From: Prionace glauca
Taxonomy: Eukaryota > Chordata > Chondrichthyes > Carcharhiniformes > Carcharhinidae
Assembly: GCA_037974335.1 (NCBI GenBank)
Contig: CM075728.1
Coordinates: 143,248,785 to 143,312,784 of the forward strand
Length of the DNA stretch: 64,000 nucleotides
Direction of reading: 5' to 3'
Below, in pieces: positions 12,811 to 24,676 of the stretch (within the stretch, counting starts at the first letter, position 1; every line of letters begins with the position of its first letter). The position numbers and the translations under genes are program-made. The notes beneath the pieces were generated by a model. It was not told where the DNA came from and did no database searches. It saw nothing but the letters and a program-made list of their open reading frames with translations.

Positions 12811-13093
12811 ATCTAGCACGAGGGGGCATGGCTTTAAATTAAGGGGGGGTAGTTATAGGACTGATGTCAGGGGTAGGTTCTTTACCCAGAGGGTGGTGAG
12901 GGACTGGAATGCCCTGCCAGCTGCAGTTGTAAATGCGCCTAGTTTGGGGGCGTTTAAGAGATCTGTGGATAGGTTTATGGATGGAAAGGGATTGGTTTAG
13001 GCTAGTGGGTCATTGTTTTGTAACTGGTCGGTGCAACATCGTGGGCCGAAGGGCCTGTTCTGCGCTGTAATGTTCTATGTTCTATGTTCTATG
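12811..13093 (+). mobile_element. CR1 group B 3' end
   Basis: Sense copy of the last coding part (RGRFFTQRVVRDWNALPAAV) and 3' UTR with the ending ttctatgttctatgttctatg. Little decayed, so fairly young. Confidence 0.92.
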
Positions 13094-13365
13094 TCACAAG
13101 ATCACGGAGCTAAAAAGTTAACTCTGCTTTTCTCTCCATAGATGCTACCAGACTTGCTAAGTCTTTCCAGCTTTTATTATTGTTGAACTTGATGCTGAGT
13201 CTGGGAATCTACAAAATGCCATCATTCCTCATCTTGTAATCACTCCTGCCACACACCCCACCTTTTCCTCACCATCACCAACACTCGCTGCCTCTGTTCA
13301 AACCTGGCTCATCGCTAATTGTTGCAAGTTCTTACAGAAGGTCAACAGTCTGAAAGATTAATTAT

Positions 13366-13497
13366 TCTCCCCTGAATCTGGCTAAGTCAGGGGTTCTATT
13401 CGTAGACACGCAGGGTAGAATAGGTGTAGGGTGATGCGGCGGCGCGGGCTTGTTGGGCCGAAGGGCCTGTTTCCCGTGCTGGATTGTTCTTTGTATT
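13366..13497 (+). mobile_element. SINE family 2, 3' fragment
   Basis: Shares ctcccctgaatctggctaag and gggcctgtttcccgtgctgg with the longer copies at 16147-16590 (inverted) and 61493-61945. Confidence 0.8.
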
Positions 13498-13792
13498 AAC
13501 TTCTCAACTCACTACACACTGAACATTTCTGGTATTTTACAACCAAAGCTTCACCACATCAAAGCCAACAGTTAAATGCGAATTGCGAGTTCGCTGGTGC
13601 TGACTCAGTTTCAATAGGATATTAATAGAAAATATATATTGGGCCAATCATTTGTAAGAACACAGTTAATCACATCCTTAGGATATTCAAAGCGAAACAG
13701 TTTATGAAGTGTAGTCACTGTTACATAGACAATATAGCAGATAATTAACACACAGTATGGCTCCACTAACTGCAAATGAGACAAATAGATAG

Positions 13793-16018
13793 AAACATAG
13801 AACATTACAGGCCCTTCGGCCCTCAATGTTGTGCCGAGCTATGGTCAAACCCAAGATCGAGCTATCCCACTCCCTATCATTCTGGAGTGCTCCATGTGCC
13901 CATCCAATAACTGTTTGAAAGTTCCTAAAGTGTCTGACTCCACTATCACAGCAGGCAGTGTATTCCACACCCCAACCACTCTCTGAGTGAAGAATCTACC
14001 TTGGACATTCCTCCTATATCTCCCACCATGAATATATAATTATGCCCCCTAGTAGCAGCTACATTCACCCAAGGAAATAGTCTCTGCACATCCACTCTAT
14101 CTATCCCTCTCATCATCTTATAAACCTCTATTAAGTCACCTTTCATCCTCCCCCGCCCTAAAGAGAAAAGCCCCAGCTCCCTCACCCCAGCTCCCTCAAC
14201 CTTTCCTCATAAGACCTCCCCTCCAAACCAGGCAGCATCCTGGTAAATCTCCTCTGCACTCTCTCCAATGCTTCCACATCCTTTTTATAGTGAGGTGCCC
14301 AGAACTGAACACAATATTCCAAATGTGGTCTCACCAAGGTCCGGTATAGTTGCAGCATAACCCCACGGCTCTTAAACTCAAACCCCCTGTTAATAAACAC
14401 TAACACACTATAAGCCTTCTTCACAGCTCTATCCACTTGAGTGGCAACCTTCAGAGATCTGTGGATATGAACCCCAAGATCTCTCTGTTCCTCCACATTC
14501 CCCAGAACCCTGCCGTTGACCCTGTAATCCGCATTCAAGTTTGTTCTTCCAAAATGAATCACCTCACACTTATCAGGGTTAAACTCCATCTGCCACTTCT
14601 CAGCCCAGCTCTGCATCCTATCAATGTCTCTTTGCAGCCTACAAGAGCCCTCCACCTCACCCATTACTCCACCGATCTTGGTGCCGTCAGCAAATTTACT
14701 AACTCACCCTTCAGCCCTTTCTTCCAAATCATTGATAAAAATCACAAATAGCACAGGACCCAGCACTGATCCCTGTGGTACACCGCTGGTAACTGGCCTC
14801 CAGTCCGAAAATTTACCTTCCACCGCCACCCTCTGTCTTCTATGATAGAGCCAGTTACTTATCCAATCGGCCAAATTTCCTTCTATCCCACACCTCCTTA
14901 TCTTCTTCATGAACCTACCATTGGGTACCTTATCAAACACCTTACTAAAATCCATGTATACAACATTGACTGCTCCACCTTTGTCTACACACTGAGTTAC
15001 CTCCTCAAAGAATTCAATCAAATTTGAGAGGCAGGACTTACCCCTCACGAAATCGTGCTGACTATCCCGGATTAAACTGAATCTTTCCAAATGGTCATAA
15101 ATCCTATCTCTCAGGACCCTTTCCATTAACCTACCACTGAAGTAAGACTAACTGACCTATAATTACCAGGGTCATTCCTATTTCCTTTCTTGAAGAGAGG
15201 AACAAGATTCGCCACTCTCCAGTCCTCTGGCACAATCCCTGTGAAAAGTCTGACAACACCAGGTTTTAGTCCAACCGATTTATTTGATAATAGACTCACA
15301 AGCTTTCGAGGTTTCCCTCTTCGTCAGGTGAATGGGCTGACGAAGAGGGAAACCTCGAAAGCTTGTGAGTCTATTATCAAATAAATCGGTTGGACTAAAA
15401 CCTGGTGTTGTCAGACTTTTTACTGTGTTTATGCCAGTCCAACGCCGGCATACCCACATCACAATCCCTGTGGACAGTGAGGACCAAAAGATCAAAGGTA
15501 AACACTCCGCAATCTCATCCTTTGCCTCCCAAAGTATCCTAGGATGTATCCCATCTGGCCCAGGGGACTTATCAACCCTCAAGGTTTTTCAAAATTGCTA
15601 ATACATCTTCCCTCAGAACATCTACCTCCTCCGTCCTATCAGCCTGTGTCACACTCACATCCTCAAAAACATGGACCCTCTTCTTAGTGAACACTGAAGT
15701 AATCATTCAATGCCTCACCTATCTCTTCTGACTCCATGAACAAGTTCCCACAACTATCCTCGACTGGCCCTAACCTCACCCTGGTTATTCTTTTATTTCT
15801 CACTTAAGAATAAAAAGCCTTGGGGTTTTCTTTTATCCGACCCGCCAAGGACTTCTCATGCCCCCTCCTAGCTCTCCTAGGCCCTTTCTTTAACTCATTC
15901 CTAGTTACCTTGTAACCCTCAAGTGACCCAACTGAACCTTGTTTTTTCATCCTTACCTTTCCTTTTTCCTCTTAACAAGACATTCAACCTCCTTTGTGAA
16001 ACATGGCTCCCTCACTCA
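13793..16018 (-). mobile_element. CR1 LINE, group E, 5'-truncated, interrupted
   Basis: Antisense copy from tail (catagaacattacaggccct) through RT ([20 protein letters not shown]) to the linker after the endonuclease. The open stretches 14182-14664 and 14704-15126 are parts of ORF2. A hairpin element is inserted at 15244-15459. Several frame breaks and stops; no endonuclease part. Confidence 0.9.
15244..15459 (-). mobile_element. Hairpin (foldback) SINE-like element, copy 2, perfect arms
   Basis: Arms 15244-15327 and 15337-15420 are perfect reverse complements over 84 bp with a 9-bp loop, gtgaatggg. A unique 39-bp part (15421-15459) follows. A perfect 13-bp target duplication, cacaatccctgtg, lies at 15231-15243 and 15460-15472, inside a group E CR1. 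Related in layout and end words to 8231-8452, with a different middle. Confidence 0.9.
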
Positions 16019-16146
16019 GCCAAATATATCAATTATATTTTTAGTAGTCATAACATAGAGAGAACTGTAGGGTCTTTTCTCAATAGTGCCAATGGAATCT
16101 TTTACTTCAACTTGAATGGTTTAACACTAAACAGAACCACAAATAA

Positions 16147-16590
16147 TGTACAAAGAACAAAGAACAATCCAGCACGGGAAACAGGCCCTTCGGCCCAACG
16201 AGCCCGTGCCGCCACATCACCCTACACCTATTCTACCCTGCGTGTCCACGAATAGAACCCCTGACTTAGCCAGATTCAGTGGAGAATAGTGTCAATTTGG
16301 TAAAACCAATCAGCCTAAGAGCACATCTTTGGGGTGTGGGAGGAAACCGGAGCACCCGGAGGAAACCCACGCATCCACAGGGAGAATGCACAAACTCCCA
16401 CAGACACAGGCCCAAATCCATGTATCTGCACAGCTAGCAGCGCTAGTCACCGAGCTGTTGCGGCGCCCGTCTACCGGTCCAGGATCAAGCACACACACCG
16501 ACATGAAGTACTAGGCCACTCCCAGAACCTCCAAGAGTAGCCCACGCACGACCCACCGTGTGCATGCCCCTCGTTTGGACCTCCACCTCT
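16147..16590 (-). mobile_element. SINE family 2, near full length
   Basis: Antisense copy from acaaagaacaatccagcacg to the head word gcgtgggct. A tRNA-like block with the A-box-like tgactagcgctgctagc lies internally. A sense copy lies at 61493-61945. The head before the tRNA-like block is unusual for a SINE, so this could instead be the 3' UTR of a LINE. Confidence 0.75.
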
Positions 16591-17204
16591 AATGTAGCAT
16601 TTGCTCATCTTGGTGTAACTATTCTAGGGACATTACACCAAATTTAAAACTACCTTCAATGTTACAAATGTTGACTCTGAGACATCAAGGCTGACTCTTC
16701 AGTGCATTACTGAGAATACTATCCACACTGCCATTATCATACTGCTAACTGTATGAATTCACTATGTACACAGCTGTCATGTTTCCTGCATTAAAACCAT
16801 GACTACTCTTCAAAAGCGTTTTGTTGTCTTGGTCTGTAAAATGCTTTAAGACATCCTGTGATTGTGAGAAGCACTGTATAAATGCTTCGCTCTCTTTCTG
16901 TTACTTCATGACTTGTTTTTCTGTGAATGCAGTTTGCTGCCTCCTGGCTTTTCCTATTCTGCTCCCACCCTCCAGTTGCTCAAAGCCATTGTCTCCTGTT
17001 CAATTCACTGTTCTGATAAATGGTCTATATTTGAACCATTTGTTTACCTTGTCCTCTGAGGAACAATTTCCCATTTTCAGTATGTTTCCAATTTGAAATG
17101 TTTTTCTTTTGTCATAATTGTTTGCTCAGATACAAATTGAACCAGTCAAATCAAGTCAACTAAGTTTTCAGTGGAAGTAAATTACTTACATAACAGAATA
17201 CATA
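16591..17204. other. Unassigned DNA
   Basis: Holds a short dispersed word (agcactgtataaatgcttcg, about 16870) also seen in similar form near 52690 and 57160. No gene seen. Confidence 0.3.
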
Positions 17205-17497
17205 TGGTGTAGCGTGGCCATTCAGCCCATTGAGTCTGCACCAACTCCTCAAAAGAGCATCTTACTCAGGCCCATCCATCCCACACTATCCCCATAGCCA
17301 CATGCATTGCGCATGGCCAGTCCACTTAACCGACACATCTTTGGACTTTGGCAGGAAACAGAGCTCCCAGGAGGAACTAGTGCAGACACAGGGAGAACGT
17401 TTAGATGCCACACAGTCACCCAAGGCTGAAATCAAATCCAGGTCCCTGGTGCTGTGAGGCAGCTGTACTGATTACTGTGCCACCTTGCTGCCCCATC
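17205..17497 (-). mobile_element. SINE family 1, diverged
   Basis: Antisense copy: tail ggccattcagcccattgagt, body cacatctttggactttgg, head caggtccctggtgctgtgag and gattactgtgccaccttgctg. Older than the other copies. Confidence 0.75.
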
Positions 17498-17504
17498 ATG
17501 TCAT

Positions 17505-17770
17505 GGCTTTTCTTATTATTCATTCATGGGATGTGGGTGCTGCTGAATGACCTACATTTATCCATCCCCAGTTTTCCTTTACAAGGTGGTGGTGAGCTGC
17601 CTCCTTGAACCACTACAGTCGCTGAGGTGTAGGTACACCAACTTTACAGTTAGGGAACTCCAGGATTCTGACCCAACAATGGGAAGAAACAGTGACATAT
17701 TTCCGAGTCAAGGTACTGTGCGTCTTAGAGGAAACTTACAGGTGTTGCCATGCATCTGCTGTCCTTAACC
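17505..17770 (+). repeat. Dispersed repeat beginning gggatgtgggtg
   Basis: Shares its first part with 40366-40690 and then continues with acaaggtggtggtgagctgc. Judged an interspersed repeat by this shared start and lack of coding signal. Confidence 0.45.
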
Positions 17771-18264
17771 TTCCAGATAATGGGGGGTGTGAATCTGGAT
17801 CAATTTCACACATCTTCCCAAGAATTACATAACTCAATATACTGGCCTTAAAATTCAATATTAAAACATCTAAAAATATGTTTTTTTGCTGGAGCAGACG
17901 AGTGAAGGAGCAGAGAGAGAGCTAAGATTTTACCTGTTAAAAACCTGTTTAAAATAAGTTTAAAGCACTTTGTTCTTTGTAGAACTGTTTAAAGCATTTA
18001 TTTATTGTATTTACTGCTTTAAGAATTCTGAGGGAGTGTTTAGAAGGCAGTTGTGGGCCATCAGCTTTAAATCAGCGCCAGGTTTAAAAGGAGGCCTAGT
18101 GTAGACAGCGGGCAGTGTCTGAGCGGGCAGCGGAGTGAGAGGGAAGCAGAGTGAGTTATTAGGGCTTAATATCAAAAAGGGCTGGAGGGAAAAAAGGTCA
18201 GGTGAGTTCGTTTGAAAAAACAAGGGAAAAAAAAAAAATTTTTTCAAAACTACTGCAGTGAATA

Positions 18265-19192
18265 ATGGAGGGGCATGTGATGTGTGGTTTCTGTATGATG
18301 TGGGAACTGGTGGACCCCAGGGTCCTTCCCAGTGACCATGTCTGCAGTAAGGTTGCTGGAGGAGCTCCAGCTCAAGGTGGCAGAGCTGGCCTCTGAGCTA
18401 CAGTCACTGAGGCTCATTAGGGGGAGAGAGGGTGCCATTGTCAATGGGGTGCAAGAGACATCCACCCCCCCTAGACTGGCTAACTCTAAGGGTCAGGGAC
18501 AAGAGGGGGCTGCTGGGAAGAGGAAGGGGGGTGAGGAGCGGAGTCCTCAGCCTCTTAATCTGCATAACAGGTTTGAGGTTCTTGCTTCCAGGCTGGATGA
18601 GAACGAGGCAGGTGAGGTTGGTGAGCAAACTGCACACGGTACAGTGATGCAGCAGGACATAGGCAAAGAGAGGGGGAAAAGGAACATAGTAGTGATTGGG
18701 GATAGTGGGGTGAAGGGTATTGACACTGTCCTTTGTCACAATGACAAAGTGCACAGAAGGGTGTGTTGTCTGCCTGGTGCTCGGGTATGGGATGTCGCAT
18801 CTGGGCTGCAGAGGAATCTGGAGTGGGAGGGTGAGAATCCGGTCATTGTGGTACATGTGGGTGCCGGCGACGTAGGCAAAATGCGGACTGAGGATCTGGG
18901 GAGGGAGTATGAAAAGCTGGGAATGGAATTAAAAAGTAGAACCGACAAGGTGGTTATCTCTGGGCTACTGCCTGAACCGAGTGCAGACGGGCGTAGGGTT
19001 GACAGGATTAAGGAAGTGAATGGGTGGCTCAGGGATTGGTGTGGGAGGAATGGGTTTGAATTTATGGGGCATTGGCACCAGTATTGGGGTAGGTGGGACC
19101 TGTTCGGGCAGGATGGGGTTGGTCTGAACCGTGCTGGGACCAGAGTGCTGGCGAATCGAGTAAAGAGGCCTGTAGACAGGGCTTTAAACTAA
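18265..19192 (+). pseudogene. CR1 ORF1, esterase-like, frameshifted
   Basis: The open part 18332-19192 encodes a short coiled-coil-like leucine-rich start (LLEELQLKVAELASELQ) and then a GDSL/SGNH-esterase-like domain: VVIGDSG near residue 120, VVHVGAGDVGK, and DGVGLNRAGTRVLA near the end. From memory, related CR1 ORF1 proteins have HVGTND and DGIHL at the last two blocks, so the Asn and the catalytic His appear changed here. An upstream ATG at 18265 opens a Cys-containing head (CGFCMMWELVDP) in another frame, so one frameshift near 18345 probably separates the head. It is the putative LINE RNA-binding or accessory protein. Confidence 0.8.
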
Positions 19193-19256
19193 TTGGGGGG
19201 GGGGGGGTGCGAGGGTAGGTGATGTTACGAGGTCTAAAGTTAAGGAGTGGGTACAG

Positions 19257-22226
19257 GTGAGGGAAGAGGCCGAGGATGTCCCAATAATAGAGGGAGTAGG
19301 GGGCGTGAGTATGGTTGGTGGCATTACGGCAAATAGGGTCCAGGTGAAGGCTGGGATGAAAGCGCTTTATCTGAATGCACGAAGCATTCGGAATAAAGTG
19401 GATGAGCTGGTGGCGCAGATCGACACAAATGGATACGATCTGGTGGCCATTACAGAGACGTGGCTGCAAGGTGACAGGGACTGGGATCTGAATGTCCAAG
19501 GGTATCAAGTGTTTAGGAAGGATAGGCAGGAGGGAAAAGGGGGGCGCGTAGCTCTGCTGATTTAGGATAGCATCAAGGTGGTAGCAAGGGATGATATTGG
19601 AGCCAAGGAGCAGAGGGTGGAATCGTTGTGGGTGGAGATTAGGAACAGCAAAGGGAGGAAGACACTGGTGGGTGTCGTCTATAGGCCCCCGAATAATGAT
19701 CTGGAGGTGGGGCGGGCTGTTAACGCACAAATAAGTGCGGCGTGCAGGAATGGGACGGCCGTAGTTATGGGGGATTTCAATCTGCATATTGATTGGTCGA
19801 CCCATGTTGGACGCGGGGGGCTCGAGGAAGAGTTCTTGGAATGCTGCCGGGATAGTTTCCTGGAACAGTGTGTGTTGGAGCCAACGAGGGAGCGAGCTAT
19901 CTTGGATCTGGTGCTATGTAATGAGGTGGGTAGAATTAGGGACCTTGTGGTGAAGGATCCTCTTAGGGAGAGTGATCATTGTATGGTGGAGTTTCTGGTG
20001 CAGATGGAGGAGGAGAAAGTGGGTTCCCGGACACGCGTCCTCTGTTTGAATAGAGGGGAGTACGGTAGGATGAGAGAAGAATTGGTGAATGTGGACTGGG
20101 GGAGCGCGTTGGAGGGAGGGTCTGTTGAGGAGCAGTGAAGGATCTTTAAGGAGATCTTTCTTGGTGCTCAGCGGAAGTTTATTCCGATGGTCAAAAAGGA
20201 TAGTAGGAAGAGAGGTAATAAGCCATGGATAACGAAGGAGGTGAAGGAAAGTGTTAAATTAAAAGTGGAGGAATTTAGAGTAGCTAAGAGTAGTGGGCGA
20301 GAAGAGGATTGGGAGAGGTTTAAATGTCAACAAAGATTGATAAAGAAGGGTGGGAGAAACTATGAAGCTAGGCCAGCGCTTAATATAAAAAAGGATAGCA
20401 AGAGTTTTTATAAATATATAAAAAGGAAGAGGCTGGCTAGGGTGAATGTTGGTCCTTTAGAGGATGAGAAAGGGGACCTAGTAGGGGATGGGGATATGGC
20501 TAAGGTATTGAATAACTTTTTTGTTTCTGTCTTCACGGAGGAGGACGTGAATAATTTGCCGGGTGTTGGCGATGGAAAGGTGGTAGGACTGGAGGGTCTT
20601 AATGACATTACTGTTTCTAGAGAGGCGGTGCTCGACAGACTGGAGGGGCTGATTGTGGACAAGTCCCCAGGACCGGATGGAATGCATCCGAGGGTTCTGA
20701 AAGAAATGGCAGAGGTGATAGTGGATGCCTTGGTGGTTATTTTCCAGACATCGCTGGATTCTGGGGAAGTGCCGGATGATTGGAAAACGGCTAATGTTAC
20801 ACCGTTGTTTAAGAAGGGTGCCAGGCAAAAGGCGGGGAATTATAGGCCGGTTAGTTTAACGTCTGTGGTAGGTAAAATGTTAGAATCTGTCATTGAGGAA
20901 ATTGCGAGGCATCTTGAAGGGAATTGCTTGATAGAGCAGACGCAGCACGGTTTCATTAAAGGGAAGTTGTGTCTGACAAATTTACTGGAGTTCTATGAGG
21001 ATGTGTCAAGGGCGGTGGATAGAGGAGAGCCAGTGGATGTGGTCTTTCTCGATTTTCAGAAGGCGTTTGACAAAGTACCTCACAAGAGGTTATTGCAGAA
21101 GGTAGAGGGACATGGGTAGGGTGTTAGAGTGGATAGAGGATTGGTTGTCAAATAGGAGGCAGAGAGTGGGGGTCAACGGGTGCTATTTGGATGGGTGGAT
21201 GGTGACTAGTGGAGTGCCCCAGGGGTCGGTGCAGGGGCCTCAGCTTTTTACCATTTATATAGATGATCTGGAGGAGGGAACCGAGTGTAGGGTGTCGAAA
21301 TTTGCTGATGACACCAAGATTGGGGGAACGGCAAATTGTGCGGAGGGTGTGGAGAGTCTGCAGAAGGATCTAGATAGGCTGGGCAAATGGGCCAGGAAAT
21401 GGCAAATGGAATTTAATGTTGGCAAGTGTGAGGTGGTTCACTTTGGTAGGAAGAATGGTAGGAAGGACTATTACTTACGGGGCGAAAAACTGCAGCAGGT
21501 GACGGTGCAGAGGGACCTCAGGGTCCTTATGCATGAGTCGCAAAAACCCAGCTTGCAGGTGCAGCAGGTGGTCAGGAAGGCAAATGGGATAAGAACATAA
21601 GAAATTGAAGCAGGAGAAGGCCATCTAGCCCTTCGAGCCTGCCCCGCCATTCAATAAGATCATGGCTGATCTTGTCGATGCTGGCCTTCATAGCGAGGGG
21701 GATTGAATATAATAGGGAGGTCTTGCTGCAGCTGTATTGGGCATTGGTGAGGCCGCAGCTGGAGTACTGTGTGCAGTTTTGGGTGCCACACCTGCGCGAA
21801 GATATTTTGGCCTTGGAGGGAGTGCAGAGGAGGTTTACTAGGCTGATACTGGAGTTGAGGGGGTTGAGCTATGAGGAGAGGCTGAATAAACTGGGCTTGT
21901 ACTCATTAGAGTTTAGAAGAATGAGGGGAGATCTCATTGAGACGTATAAGATGATGAATGGGATGGATAGGATAGAGGTGGAGAGACTCTTCCCGCTCAG
22001 AAAGGACAGTAGGACTAGGGGGCACAGCCTCAAGATAAAGGGGGGGCGGTTTAGAATGGAGTTGAGGAGGAACTTCTTCACTCAAAGGGTGGTGAATCTC
22101 TGGAATTCTCTGCCCGTTGAAGTGGTGGAGGCTGCCTCGCTAAATATTTTTAAGAAGCGGGTTGATGGGTTTTTGATAAGAGAGGGGATTAAGGGTTATG
22201 GGGAGAGGGCGGGAAGGTGGAGCTGA
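19257..22226 (+). pseudogene. CR1 ORF2, endonuclease and reverse transcriptase, broken
   Basis: ORF2 supplies nicking and target-primed reverse transcription. AP-endonuclease part: LNARSIRNKVDEL, ITETWLQGD, VYRPPN, GDFNLHIDW, ESDHCMVEF. RT part: [69 protein letters not shown]-terminal part ends in NFFTQRVVNLWNSLP. It reads as five open pieces: 19257-19565, 19578-20138, 20187-21119, 21112-21600 and 21672-22226. Stops follow the first two, a frame change occurs near 21115, and a foreign tail splits the last two. Confidence 0.9.
21591..21677 (-). mobile_element. CR1 group A tail nested in a CR1 group A element
   Basis: Antisense tail (aagaacataagaaattgaag to catggctgatcttgtc) placed in the word aatgggatgctggcc, which is continuous in the copy at 51917. 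Insertion postdates the host copy. Confidence 0.88.
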
Positions 22227-22318
22227 GTCACGACAGATCAGCCATGATCTTATTGAATGGCGGGGCAGGCTCGAAGGGCCAGATGGCCTACTCCTGCTCC
22301 TATTTCTTATGTTCTTAT

Positions 22319-22765
22319 GATGGACAAGTTCATACGCTGCAGGAATAGCTAGTAACTTGGAGGCAGGGTTAGATGTGTCAAAACCAATAAGGGGACCTCA
22401 TATGATTGTGGAGCAATTTAAACCCGATCCACAAAATAACTCCCAATACAAAATAGAACAGATCCCAAAAATACACTGAGAGCCTCCCACAAAGATCTTA
22501 CCACCCACAAAGTGAGCCTCCCTCCACCTCTCTGAAAGTTTGGAAGCACAGCTTTTATTATCTGCATCTGGACTGGTCCAATCCATCGGCAAGCTGCACT
22601 GTCTCCAACCCTCTCGCCATAGGAACGGTCTAAAGCACACACAGCAATCTGCCAACCTACGTCACCACCTCACTGCTGTCCAGCTTCCAAGTTAAACCTG
22701 TTCCTTCATGACACAGACGATTAATACAATTAAAACGGTAACAAAAAAAAATCTTATTCCTGTGA
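22319..22765. other. Sequence downstream of NDUFS3
   Basis: No exon or repeat recognised. Confidence 0.3.
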
Positions 22766-22771
22766 TTTATT
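22766..22771 (-). terminator. Possible NDUFS3 polyadenylation signal
   Basis: AATAAA on the minus strand, about 107 nt past the NDUFS3 stop codon. The distance suits a short 3' UTR. Confidence 0.5.
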
Positions 22772-22877
22772 TACATCAGTTTCTCACAATCCATTAAGTT
22801 ATACAGAAAACAGCTATTTTAGGTCCACATTAAAATTGACATGCGTCAAGGTTTTCCCAAAAGACTCAGCTGCCCCT

Positions 22878-23045
22878 TCATTTATCTTCAGACTTTTTCT
22901 CTCCTTCCTCAAGTTTGGGCAGTTCAGTTGGCTCACGGTGGGCTGGGAACGCTTCCCATGGGCTGTTCAAGTCAAATTTGCGAAATTCTTGGGCAAGTTC
23001 AATAGGCTCAGCAACAACACGTTTGACCTCATCATCGTAGCGCAC
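22878..23045 (-). CDS. NDUFS3: NDUFS3 last coding exon
   Basis: 55 codons plus TGA, starting [19 protein letters not shown] and including [11 protein letters not shown]; the end, KKSEDK, is a lysine-rich tail as in other vertebrates. The acceptor (ttccttccag) is at 23046-23047. Phase 0 entry joins to GYVE of the previous exon. Confidence 0.96.
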   Translation of the reverse strand: MRYDDEVKRVVAEPIELAQEFRKFDLNSPWEAFPAHREPTELPKLEEGEKKSEDK

Positions 23046-23303
23046 CTGGAAGGAAAAGGAGGAGTTAGCCAAAGATCTGACCAAGGATCTAATACAGGAC
23101 AGGACAGGATGTTCAACTCCAGCATTTTATTTACAATTATTTTAAGGATAGCTGCTGCAGACTTACACTCCAAAACATGCAAACTTGACCTGGGCAGCTT
23201 GTGGGGGTGCCACAGGCAGTGTTAAATGGGAAAGCAGGGCACAGGAAAAGAAAAACAGTAACTTAATAGATGTACAGCATTAAAACAAAATGGTTTTTTT
23301 TAC

Positions 23304-23423
23304 CTCGACATAGCCGGAGAGTGGGAAGTCTTTGCGAAAGGGATGACCTTCAAACCCGTAGTCTGTCAGAATTCGTCTTAGATCTGGATGGTCAGCAAAA
23401 AACACACCATACATATCCCAAAT
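23304..23423 (-). CDS. NDUFS3: NDUFS3 exon with the complex I 30-kDa signature
   Basis: 40 codons: [19 protein letters not shown], then [19 protein letters not shown]. With ANWYERE from the exon before it, this forms the family signature E-R-E-I-W-D-M-[FY]-G. Acceptor ctccag and donor gtaaaa are both present; phase 0 at both ends. Confidence 0.97.
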
Positions 23424-23953
23424 CTGGAGGAAACAAAGGAACATTCTAGCCATCCTTAAAGAACCTGGTTAAAAAGATTGACAATTCTAAGGTTTAGGTA
23501 AAAGGCTTCAAAATGCTTGTACACCCACCAATAGGTGTTTGCATCTCATGAAAGATATTACGCATTTATGTTTTAAATTTTAAACAAATTATTCAACATT
23601 TGTTCGTTAGGAAAATATAGTCTAAAGTGTCAAGTCAGGAATAAATAAAGTGAATTGTAAAATAAAACATTGTGATTATGAAGCAGAGGACAATCATTTC
23701 AAATCACATTATAGTTCACATGGACCTTACAGCTCACAAAAATCAGTGTTTGACTCTTGGTGGCAGTCCCTCGTTCCTGATTTCAATAGGAGGGAAAGAT
23801 CAGGAAACAGGCTGAATTGATTCGGTTCACCAAGTCTGTTCCTTCTACGGACAACACACATTAACTCAATCTTGGATCCCACTCCAGCTACCCTCAAACA
23901 CATTTATCTGTAGCCACAATACTACCCTGGCCTGTTGGAATCCACAATCAATC

Positions 23954-24676
23954 AGCAGAAGTCTGAGTAGTGTTGAAGAGCAGAAGGATCTAGGGGTCCG
24001 GGTCCACAGGACTCTTAAATCGGCCTCGCAGGTGGAGGAGGTGGTCAAGAAGGCGTATGGTGTACTGGCCTTCATTAATCGAGGGATTGAGTTTAGGACT
24101 CGGGAGGTAATGCTACAACTTTATAAGACCCTTGTCAGGCCTCATTTAGAGTATTGTGTGCAGTTCTGGTCGCCTCACTATAGGAAAGATGTAGAAGCTA
24201 TTGAAAGGGTGCAGAGGAGATTTACAAGGATGTTGCCTGGACTGGGAGGCATGCCTTATGAAGTTAGGTTGAGGGAGCTGGGACTCTTTTCCCTGGAGAG
24301 ACGAAGGTTGAGAGGCGACCTGATAGAAGTTTACAAAATGTTGAGAGGAATAGATAGGGTGGACTCTCAGAGGCTATTTCCCCGGGTTGAAATGGTTGCT
24401 ACGAGAGGACACAGGTTTAAGGTACAGGGAGGGAAGTGCAGAAGTGATGTCAGGGGCAAGTTTTTCACTCAGAGGGTGGTGAGTGAATGGAATCGGCTGT
24501 CGTCAGTGGTGGTGGAGGCGAACTTGCTGGGGTCTTTTAAAAGACTTCTGGATGAGTATATGGGGTTTAATGGGATTGGGGGTTATAGATAGGTCTATAG
24601 GTTGGTAGGTGTTGATGTGATCGGCGCAACTCGTGGGCCGAAGGGCCTGTTTGTGCTGTAGTATTCTATGTTCTAA
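23954..24676 (+). mobile_element. CR1 group C 3' part in an NDUFS3 intron
   Basis: The open stretch to 24592 encodes the ORF2 C-terminal region (GVLAFINRGIEFRTREVMLQ to FFTQRVVSEWNRL), then a 3' UTR ending attctatgttct. It is antisense to NDUFS3. 5'-truncated. Confidence 0.93.

Larger units (their letters stand above)
17880..22318 (+). mobile_element. Near full-length CR1 LINE, group A
   Basis: About 4.4 kb with 5' UTR, ORF1 (18265-19192), ORF2 (19257-22226) and 3' UTR ending ttcttatgttcttatg. It is the only copy in the window with ORF1. The 5' boundary near 17880 is approximate. It lies between RAG1 and NDUFS3. ORF2 has several breaks and a nested tail insertion at 21591-21677, so this copy is dead, though little diverged from the copy at 49531-52577. 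Confidence 0.93.

Noticed and set aside
15244-15459. Hairpin element as a DNA-transposon MITE
   Set aside because: Target duplications are 13-14 bp and vary, and a unique part lies at one end only; this suits LINE-driven insertion better, though not proven.
22398-22655. Minus-strand open frame beginning MADCCVCFRPF
   Set aside because: Lies downstream of NDUFS3 with no homology, no splice context and low coding character.
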